A stretch of DNA of 64,000 nt from Cellvibrio fontiphilus_A. GTDB lineage: Bacteria > Pseudomonadota > Gammaproteobacteria > Pseudomonadales > Cellvibrionaceae. The translations under genes and the position numbers were made by a program. Positions within the stretch are counted from its first letter, which is position 1. Each line of letters opens with the position of its first letter. The stretch is taken from assembly GCF_042646205.1 (NCBI RefSeq), contig NZ_JBHRTF010000003.1, positions 558,001 to 622,000 of the forward strand, read 5' to 3'. Positions 44,840 through 52,032 of this stretch are shown here, piece after piece. The notes under the pieces were generated by a model. The model worked only from the letters and a program-made list of their open reading frames with translations, ran no database searches and was not told the origin of the DNA.

Positions 44840-46297
44840 ATGACTAGTCAAATAAAGAAAATTGCAATTGTTGGGAGGGATTTGGATGCATGGATAACAG
44901 CTTTTTTCCTGAAAACAGTATTGGATAAGTCAAGAAACACTTACGAAATTACCTTGATAGATTTGGGTACGACGTTAACAGTACATGACATTTTTGCTGT
45001 ACTCCCAAGCTACAAGATGCTGCACAAAACCTTGGGTGCAAACGAGGAAAAGCTGCGAAAAACAGCAAAAGCAACGATCTTTTTTGGTCAACGCTTTAGC
45101 GGATGGAGTACTAAAAGATCTGATTTTTTTCATGCTTATGATCGTCACGGGATTAATTTTAACGGTATCGACTTCTTTCAGTATTGGTTGAAGGCTGTCG
45201 CTAATGGATTAAAAGTGCCACTAGAAGATTTTTCGCTGGGAGTGGCCGCTGCCAAACACCGTCGTTTTGTTACTTTTACTGATGAGAATGACTTCTCTCA
45301 CGCAGCTTATGGTTATCACTTAAGCGCAAAAGAGTATGTTGATGCGATTGTGCGTGCTGCGCTTGATGCGGGAGTGAAGCGAGAGGTCGGAGAAGTTAAA
45401 GAAATATCAATGGAAAATGAAACGATTAAATTCTTGCAACTGGCGAATGGAAAAACGATTGAGGCTGATTTTTATATAGACGCATCCGGTTCTGACGCTG
45501 TACTGATAAGTGCGCTGGTATCTGATAACTTTCAAAGCTGGGAACACTGGTTTCCTTGTGATCGAATGGTTACCACATCGGTTCCGCCATTGCACCCCAT
45601 TCCGGCGTTCAGTCAGATTGCGGCATTTTCGAGTGGATGGTGCGGTCTTTATCCTTTGCAAAATAGAACAGCTGTTCAGGCGCTCTACTCGTCGCACAAT
45701 GCAAGTTTTTCTGACGTTGTCTGTGAGTTAAAAAGTCATTTGGGTATAGAGTTCGATGAAGTCGCCGAACGTAACATAAAATGCGGCATATTAAAGCGCC
45801 CATGGGTTGGTAACTGTCTGTCCTTGGGCTCAACGGCAGCGACCCTGGAGCCCTTGGAAGCATTGCAGCAACATTCACTAGTTGTCAGCATGGTGATGTT
45901 ACGACAGTTATTTCCCAATGGGGGGGAGTATGAAAATGAAAGGGAAATATATAACGATAAAATGCACTCTTTTTTAAATAACTTAAGAGATTTTCAGCTT
46001 TCCCACTATGCGTTAAATTCCAGAGATGACCCTTTTTGGCGGGGTTGCAGAAATGCCGTATTGCCTGAGGGATTAACGAAAAAAATAAAACTGTATAAAG
46101 AGCGCGGTTATATCTCAATTCGAGAGGATGAAACATTTCAAGAGGAGAACTGGGTCAGTATTTTTAATGGTCATGGATTAACCCCTGAGTGTTATAGTCC
46201 TTTGGTGGATAACATGAATGAAGAAGAAATGATAAAAAACTTTCAAAGTATACTGAGAATGATTAAAGAACGAATTCATTCATCACCATTACTTTAA
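44840..46297 (+). CDS. Degenerate tryptophan-halogenase-like protein (probable pseudoenzyme)
   Basis: The 485-residue protein is related to the preceding halogenase along its length (FFQYWLKAV, AYGYHLSAKEYVDAI, DFYIDASGSD, EPLEALQQHS, WVSIFNGHGLTPE). It has lost key features: the FAD loop reads GRDLDAW instead of GGGTAGW, WxWxIP is replaced by GWCGLYPL, and the position of catalytic Lys79 is Phe81 in TIFFGQRF. It starts 12 bases after the first halogenase stop codon, so the two are surely co-transcribed. A non-catalytic partner, chaperone or divergent flavoprotein is possible. Family relation is clear; function unknown. Confidence 0.75.
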   Translation: MTSQIKKIAIVGRDLDAWITAFFLKTVLDKSRNTYEITLIDLGTTLTVHDIFAVLPSYKMLHKTLGANEEKLRKTAKATIFFGQRFSGWSTKRSDFFHAYDRHGINFNGIDFFQYWLKAVANGLKVPLEDFSLGVAAAKHRRFVTFTDENDFSHAAYGYHLSAKEYVDAIVRAALDAGVKREVGEVKEISMENETIKFLQLANGKTIEADFYIDASGSDAVLISALVSDNFQSWEHWFPCDRMVTTSVPPLHPIPAFSQIAAFSSGWCGLYPLQNRTAVQALYSSHNASFSDVVCELKSHLGIEFDEVAERNIKCGILKRPWVGNCLSLGSTAATLEPLEALQQHSLVVSMVMLRQLFPNGGEYENEREIYNDKMHSFLNNLRDFQLSHYALNSRDDPFWRGCRNAVLPEGLTKKIKLYKERGYISIREDETFQEENWVSIFNGHGLTPECYSPLVDNMNEEEMIKNFQSILRMIKERIHSSPLL

Positions 46298-46330
46298 AAT
46301 TTAAATTTCCTTTCAAGTGAGACGATTTTG

Positions 46331-48355
46331 ATGTTGAAAAAATATTTATTCTTGGTCGCATCGGTTATTCCGATGATAGCTTTTGCCGATACCTACAATC
46401 TGAACTCTCCCAATGGCCGACTTGCTGTTTCGCTGCAGAATAGCGATAAGGGTTTAAGTTACAGCATTAACCTTGATAATAAACCTATTCTCGCTGAATC
46501 AGCGCTTGGGTTAGTTATTGATGATGTTCCCATTGGCGACAACAAAATGAATTTCCTGGGAGAAACACGAAGCGAAGTAAGGGATTCTTTTGAGTTATTT
46601 GCCGGGCGCACAAAAAATAATAAAGATTTCTATAATACCGGTTTGTTTCAGTTTTCTGCCGCAAGCGAAACGCAACATAAATTAAATGTGGCAATCAGGG
46701 TTTATGACGAAGGTGTTGCCATTCGGTACATATTGCCTAACCAGCCGAGTTTGAAAAACTTCACCATCCAAAACGAATTGACTCGTTTTTCATTTGCTAA
46801 AGATTACACCTGCTATGGCTTAAATCTGGGTAAATTTGCCAATAGCCACGAAGGCGAATTCGATCCCATAAAGTCATCATTAATTCGTGAACACAACCTT
46901 TACGATAATCCGTTGGTATGCAAAACCGGAATAGGGCAAGGTGTTTTTGCGCTGGCGGAATCTGATGTTCGCGATTATCCCGGCAGTTGGTTTATGGGGC
47001 GCGGCGATGGCGGTTGGGGCGTTGATATCAAACTGACGCCGCGTTTCGATGCGCGCCCGGACGGTCTTGAAAAAGCAGCCGTGCGCGCAACTATGTCGGC
47101 TGCCGGTGTGCAGTCGCCTTGGCGAGTAATAATGCTGGGCGATACCCCCGGCAGTTTGACGGAATCGTCTTTAATTGCTGCACTCGGTGCGCCTTCTGAA
47201 GTTAAAGACACCAGTTGGATCAAGCCAGGTAAGGTGGCCTGGGATTGGTGGAACGATAATCAGGTGGTGTTGGAAAATACCAAGGTCAAACCGGGCATGA
47301 ATACCGAGACTTATAAAGCCTATATCGATTTTGCAGCAACGCTTGGGCTTGAATATATTCTTATCGATTCCGGTTGGCACGAAGGTGCCGCTTGGACCAA
47401 TTCCCCCGGTGCAAATTTGGTTAAACCTATTCCCGCGATGGATATGCCGGAGATTTTCCGTTACGCCAAAAGTAAAAATGTCGGTGTGTGGCTGTGGGTT
47501 CAATGGCAACAGCTTGATTGGCAAATGGAAGAGGCACTGAGCACTTACAACAAGTGGGGTGTTAAAGGTATTAAGGTTGATTTCATGGATCGCTCCGATC
47601 AGGAAATGGTTGCCTATTACCACAAGCTGCTGCAAATGACGGCCAAATATAAAATCATGGTCAATCTGCACGGCGCCTATCCACCTAATGGGTTGGTGAG
47701 AACCTATCCGCATTTTCTAACCCAGGAAGGTGTAATGGGAGCGGAATACAACAAATGGAGTGCGCGTGTCACGGCGACACATAACGTTACACTTCCGTTC
47801 ACCCGGATGATTCTTGGCCCAATTGATTACACGCCGGGCGGTTTCCGCCACACCACGCCGGAGGCGTTTCCACAACTTCGTCGCAATACCTTGCCCTACG
47901 TAAAAACAACCCGTGGACATGGCTTGGCAATGTTTGTGGTGTATGATAGCCCCTTACAAATGCTGGCTGATTCCCCGATTACTTACAGCAAAACGGACGG
48001 TAAATGGCCGCAACCCGAAAGCGAATGGGCCGATGGACTGACGTTTATAAAAGATGTGCCGGTCACTTGGGATGAAACCAAAATTATTCAAGGTGACATT
48101 GGCGAGTACATTGTTTCTGCCCGTCGTAAAGGAAATGATTGGTACATAGGAGCCATGACCAATGAAACCGCGCGCAAGCTGAAGGTGCCACTGAATTTCC
48201 TGGGCGAGGGGCGCTATTCGGCAGTCATTTGGGAGGATGGAAAATCACCTTCGGCGGTTGTTAAAAAAGAGTTCAGTTCCCGCACGCAAAAACACAGCCT
48301 CACATTGTCCCTGGCTCCTTCAGGAGGTGCGGTAGTTCAATTAAAAAGGCAGTAG
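46331..48355 (+). CDS. Exported GH97 alpha-glycosidase (retaining-type)
   Basis: The 674-residue protein has a signal peptide (SVIPMIAFA) and the three-part GH97 layout: N-terminal beta-sandwich (PNGRLAVSLQ), TIM barrel (about 290-560) and C-terminal beta-domain. GH97 splits into inverting alpha-glucosidases and retaining alpha-galactosidases. The retaining group has an Asp nucleophile, found here as Asp417 in GIKVDFMDRSD, with Glu466 or Glu472 (QEGVMGAEYNKW) as acid/base candidate. The enzyme is thus more likely an alpha-galactosidase-like or other retaining exo-alpha-glycosidase. It lies 33 bases after the second halogenase gene. Start ATG at 46331; a TTG one codon upstream is less likely. 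Confidence 0.88.
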   Translation: MLKKYLFLVASVIPMIAFADTYNLNSPNGRLAVSLQNSDKGLSYSINLDNKPILAESALGLVIDDVPIGDNKMNFLGETRSEVRDSFELFAGRTKNNKDFYNTGLFQFSAASETQHKLNVAIRVYDEGVAIRYILPNQPSLKNFTIQNELTRFSFAKDYTCYGLNLGKFANSHEGEFDPIKSSLIREHNLYDNPLVCKTGIGQGVFALAESDVRDYPGSWFMGRGDGGWGVDIKLTPRFDARPDGLEKAAVRATMSAAGVQSPWRVIMLGDTPGSLTESSLIAALGAPSEVKDTSWIKPGKVAWDWWNDNQVVLENTKVKPGMNTETYKAYIDFAATLGLEYILIDSGWHEGAAWTNSPGANLVKPIPAMDMPEIFRYAKSKNVGVWLWVQWQQLDWQMEEALSTYNKWGVKGIKVDFMDRSDQEMVAYYHKLLQMTAKYKIMVNLHGAYPPNGLVRTYPHFLTQEGVMGAEYNKWSARVTATHNVTLPFTRMILGPIDYTPGGFRHTTPEAFPQLRRNTLPYVKTTRGHGLAMFVVYDSPLQMLADSPITYSKTDGKWPQPESEWADGLTFIKDVPVTWDETKIIQGDIGEYIVSARRKGNDWYIGAMTNETARKLKVPLNFLGEGRYSAVIWEDGKSPSAVVKKEFSSRTQKHSLTLSLAPSGGAVVQLKRQ

Positions 48356-48682
48356 TGCCTTTCACCCAGCCACAGTTGTCACCTTAGGTGACGGCTGTGG
48401 CTTGTCTTGGAAAAAATTGGCGTCTCTTTATTCCCAACCTATAATTAGCTCAATCCAATGTGGGCTATGCGTGTCATTCGCGTTGAGGTGGGTTGGGTTT
48501 AGAACGGTATAGATTAGTATATTTTTCTATATGACATTTTGGCTTAAAACTAAATTCATATAAGATAAAATATATTCTTTGTCTGAATACCATCCCCCCC
48601 GGCTCTTCATCTATGAATAATTTTAATAAAAAAGCAGACGGTGCTTGTACTCTGTTTGGTAAGCTTCTCGCAGAGGTGAAAC
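48356..48682 (+). other. Intergenic region between GH97 and the AraC regulator
   Basis: A compound hairpin (outer arms AGCCACAG at 48368 and CTGTGGCT ending 48402, inner arms GTCACC/GGTGAC) follows the GH97 stop codon but lacks a clear T run. The remaining 280 bases are AT-rich, contain a seven-C run near 48594, and presumably hold the regulator promoter. No other gene is seen. Confidence 0.4.
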
Positions 48683-49816
48683 GTGGCAAGCAATAAATGG
48701 TTCCAATCAAAAATTTTATCGTTTTATGTTGTGCTGTTATCAATCAGCGTGATTGGTTTTTTTATTTGTTCAAAATATTCTCATTCAACGGTAGCAATTT
48801 TTCCGGAAAAAGATTCCCCTTATGAATGGTCATTAACGTCATGGAATGATGAGCATTCAATAATCTCTCATGAAAAAAATAGCTCTTCGATGATTGCAAA
48901 ATTCACCCTGTCAAAAAAGTCCCAATGGTTTGGGGCGGGAATCTCTATCAATTTCGACCAAAATTCCGGACGCGTCATAGATCTATCTGAATTCACCACG
49001 GCGAGAGTGCTATTAAAGTGTTCTCCAGCGAATACCTTGTATTTTGGTATGTCGATGCACGACGAGAAAGTTACTGAAAAGGGAGTTCCACTTACCTACA
49101 GGAATGCAGGGGCGCATATAAATTGTGACAGCGAATGGAATGAGGTAGAGGTTAAGCTGAATTCTCTGGAAGTGCCTGTCTGGTGGTTGCATAGATTTGG
49201 TTTTAAAGCATCTGAGAAGGCCTACAATTTAGCCAAGGTGATCAGAATCTACCTTGAGGCATCCTATGAAAGCCCTGTGGATATCGAATCCAAACTCTAT
49301 GTTTCGCGTATAGCGTTTACGGGTAGAAAAGAAGGGGTATTACTTAATTTCACCTTGATTATGCTGTCAGTATGGGTCGTCAGTGCCGCCTGGATTATTA
49401 AATCGCATTTAAAAACCAAACCGTTGGAACAGGATGTCACGCCGCCGCTGCAATATGAGCCACTTGATTTTAATCCGGCAAGAGAAAGGGATAAGCAGGC
49501 GATCTTTGAATATATCGCCAAAAATTTTGCTAACCCGGAGATCGATATTGAAGCGGTAACCAAGGCCGCCGGTGTCAGCCGCACCAAGGTGAATGATATT
49601 TTGAAGGCGGAATTTGGCACCACTTTTACTAACCACATTAACAAACTGCGGTTAATCGAAGCCTCGCGATTATTAGCTGAAAAACCCGACGCTCATATCA
49701 CCGAGATTGCATATCTGGTAGGGTTTAAAAACATCTCTTATTTTAACAAGCTATTTAAAGAACAGTTTGGCTCAACCCCCAAAGAAGTCAGAGGCAAGGC
49801 CTCAAGAAACACTTAG
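48683..49816 (+). CDS. Membrane-anchored AraC-family regulator with periplasmic sensor domain
   Basis: The 377-residue protein starts at a GTG (GAGGTGAA upstream). A first membrane helix (about residues 10-29) leads to a periplasmic domain of about 185 residues with a beta-jelly-roll look (VIDLSEFTTARVLLKC, WNEVEVKLNSLEVPVWWL). A second helix (about 218-240) is followed by a cytoplasmic AraC DNA-binding domain (about 269-377) with both helix-turn-helix units (IDIEAVTKAAGVSRTKVN; ITEIAYLVGFKNISYFNKLF). The layout suggests direct sensing of periplasmic sugars and transmission to DNA in one polypeptide. It is placed amid the degradation genes and is their likely regulator. Ligand and targets are inferred. 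Confidence 0.85.
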   Translation: MASNKWFQSKILSFYVVLLSISVIGFFICSKYSHSTVAIFPEKDSPYEWSLTSWNDEHSIISHEKNSSSMIAKFTLSKKSQWFGAGISINFDQNSGRVIDLSEFTTARVLLKCSPANTLYFGMSMHDEKVTEKGVPLTYRNAGAHINCDSEWNEVEVKLNSLEVPVWWLHRFGFKASEKAYNLAKVIRIYLEASYESPVDIESKLYVSRIAFTGRKEGVLLNFTLIMLSVWVVSAAWIIKSHLKTKPLEQDVTPPLQYEPLDFNPARERDKQAIFEYIAKNFANPEIDIEAVTKAAGVSRTKVNDILKAEFGTTFTNHINKLRLIEASRLLAEKPDAHITEIAYLVGFKNISYFNKLFKEQFGSTPKEVRGKASRNT

Positions 49817-50149
49817 CTGCGTTGTTTTTTCCGCTTTATGTAATAGCCCCTGCAAAAAAAATGGCAATGCCTATCGGCCGTTTTGTTAACCTGAATTTAC
49901 GGGTTAATTGACGGCATTGCGTTGCTTTTATCTACTCGGCTAACGCTATTTTTTTTGAATAAGATTATTCATTTTTCCAGTAACAATAGATTCAATAAAA
50001 ATAACACAATCCGTTTTTTTGAAAAAATCCGTGCTTTTTTCGCTTAAATATCAAGGTTGACTGCAGTAGAGTCGCTGGTTGATTCAGTCATTACATCATT
50101 TTTTTCTGACAACAGTGACTCCTATTAGCCTTTGTAGCCAGGGTTTTCT
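49817..50149 (+). other. Intergenic region upstream of the fucosidase gene with a long hairpin
   Basis: Outer arms GCAATGCC (about 49864) and GGCATTGC (ending 49920) enclose an inner GTTAACC/GGGTTAA pairing, forming a large stem-loop that probably ends the AraC transcript (TTGCTTTTA follows). The remaining 230 bases are AT-rich promoter-like sequence with no recognisable operator. Confidence 0.45.
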
Positions 50150-51685
50150 ATGAAGAATAAATTTATTAGCACATTGACACTCGTCTCCACTGTTCTGTGT
50201 ACATCATTGTGTGCATCGCTATATGCATCAGCGACTTTTGCTAATAACCATGCGCCCTCTACCACAGTGCCTTTTACCTCTGAAACCCTGGAGAAATACG
50301 CGGCACCGGATTGGTTTAAAGACGCCAAATTAGGTATTTGGTCGCACTGGGGGCCGCAGGCAGTTCCCCGGATTGGCGATTGGTATGCACGTTTTATGTA
50401 TGTGCCTGGCACACCTCAGTACGAACATCACGTTAAGCATTATGGTCATCCGTCCAAAGTGGGTTACAAAGATATAATTCCACTTTGGAAAGCAGAAAAA
50501 TTTGAGCCAGATGCGTTGATGAAGCTTTATAAGGAGGCAGGTGCAAAATATTTTGTGAGCATGGCAGTGCATCACGACAATTTTGATTTATGGAATTCCA
50601 AACACCACAAGTGGAATGCTGTGAACATGGGCCCCAAAAGGGACATAGTGGGCGACTGGAAAAAAGCGGCGCAAAAACAAGGCTTGCGTTTTGGTGTTTC
50701 AGAGCACTTGGGTGCCAGTTACAGTTGGTTCGCGCCAAGCCACGGTTATGATCAATTCTGGCCCTTGAATGGTGTTGGTTATGATGGTGAAAATCCAGAA
50801 TATGCCGATTTGTATCACACCGGTAAAGACAAGCCTTATCGCGATGCCAGAACCTGGTATACCGATAATCCTGAATCACAAAAGAACTGGTTATTAAGGG
50901 TTACTGATCTTATTGATCAATATAATCCAGATCTGCTCTATACCGATGGGGGAATTCCTTTCGGCGAAGTAGGGCGCTCATTAGTCGCTGATTATTACAA
51001 TAAAAATATCAAAAACAACGGTGGCCGTTTGGAGGCCGTTTATAACCATAAAAATATCGGCTCGGGTGAATTCATTTTAAAAGCGGGCGTTCAAGACATA
51101 GAGCGCGGTGTAATGGAAGGAATTAGTCCTTACCCCTGGCAGACAGATACATCCAATGGTGATTGGTTCTATAACGATAACTATGGCTACAAAAGCAGTG
51201 GTCAGGTTATTCACATGCTGACTGATATTGTCAGTAAAAATGGCAACCTATTGCTCAATATCGTGCAGTACCCGGATGGAAGCCTGCCGCCGGAATCTAA
51301 ACGTTTGCTAAAAGAAATGGCAGCCTGGATTAAAGTGAATGGTGAGGCGATTTATGCAACCCGCCCCTGGAAAATATTCGGCGAAGGGCCAACCGCTGCC
51401 GCTGCCGGGCATTTTAAAGAAGAGGACAATTACACTGCCCAGGACATTCGTTTTACCACCAAAAATGATGTGCTTTACGCAACCACGCTTGCAGAACCCG
51501 CCGGGCAAATAAAAGTTCTCTCCCTTGGGAAAAACAGCAAACTGCTGGATAAGAAAATTAAAGATGTCCGTTTGCTTGGCTACAGTAAAAAACTTGAATG
51601 GCGTCAGGAAGCAGATCATTTATTGGTGGTACTTCCTGAAAAAATGCCTACGCCTTTTGGTTCGAGCTTAAAAATTAGCTTTTAG
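50150..51685 (+). CDS. Exported GH29 alpha-L-fucosidase
   Basis: The 511-residue protein has a long signal peptide ending near SATFA. The GH29 catalytic barrel is clear: FKDAKLGIWSHWGPQAVP, YEHHVKHYGHPSKVGYKDII, AKYFVSMAVHHDNFDLWNS, GVSEHLGASYSW and the nucleophile Asp266 in PDLLYTDGGIPFG. The acid/base residue is variable in this family and not assigned. A C-terminal beta-sandwich follows. GH29 enzymes retain configuration and release alpha-L-fucose; fucosylated xyloglucan side chains are the obvious substrate in this locus, but pectic or glycoprotein fucose is possible. It stands alone between two long intergenic regions. Confidence 0.92.
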   Translation: MKNKFISTLTLVSTVLCTSLCASLYASATFANNHAPSTTVPFTSETLEKYAAPDWFKDAKLGIWSHWGPQAVPRIGDWYARFMYVPGTPQYEHHVKHYGHPSKVGYKDIIPLWKAEKFEPDALMKLYKEAGAKYFVSMAVHHDNFDLWNSKHHKWNAVNMGPKRDIVGDWKKAAQKQGLRFGVSEHLGASYSWFAPSHGYDQFWPLNGVGYDGENPEYADLYHTGKDKPYRDARTWYTDNPESQKNWLLRVTDLIDQYNPDLLYTDGGIPFGEVGRSLVADYYNKNIKNNGGRLEAVYNHKNIGSGEFILKAGVQDIERGVMEGISPYPWQTDTSNGDWFYNDNYGYKSSGQVIHMLTDIVSKNGNLLLNIVQYPDGSLPPESKRLLKEMAAWIKVNGEAIYATRPWKIFGEGPTAAAAGHFKEEDNYTAQDIRFTTKNDVLYATTLAEPAGQIKVLSLGKNSKLLDKKIKDVRLLGYSKKLEWRQEADHLLVVLPEKMPTPFGSSLKISF

Positions 51686-51726
51686 TTAAACCTGAATTTT
51701 AAGAATAACCTTATGTTTGACCGTTT

Positions 51727-51760
51727 GGGCCTGCCAGAACCTTTGGTGGGCCCTTTTTTT
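51727..51760 (+). terminator. Terminator after the fucosidase gene
   Basis: The arms GGGCCTGCCA and TGGTGGGCCC form an imperfect stem followed by seven T residues. Confidence 0.75.
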
Positions 51761-51918
51761 AGTAACAACTTTTATAAAAATTCTAATAATAATTTTTAGT
51801 TGTAGTTATTTTGGCTAGTTTTTAATTCTGTTTTTTGTCCCTGCGGTAGGATCCACCTGTCGTTTATTGTGTAAGCGACTGGATCGATTTTCTCCCTTTT
51901 GCACGGAAGCCTTTTTTC

Positions 51919-51966
51919 AGGTGTAGTTTGGTTAGCTATGAGGCATTAGCTCGCTGAACTACGCCT
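51919..51966 (+). promoter_or_regulatory. Long imperfect hairpin in the GH74-GH62 leader
   Basis: Within the 347-base gap (51686-52032), the sequences AGGTGTAGTTTGGTTAGCT and AGCTCGCTGAACTACGCCT face each other around ATGAGGCATT and can form a 19-bp imperfect stem followed by GCTTTTTATC. It resembles a terminator placed 67 bases before the start codon, so it may attenuate the gene or be a protein-binding leader structure. Confidence 0.45.
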
Positions 51967-52032
51967 GCTTTTTATCATGGTTTTCGGTAATCCCACTATC
52001 GGTTTGCGTTACTCAATCCAAGGTTGCACATA

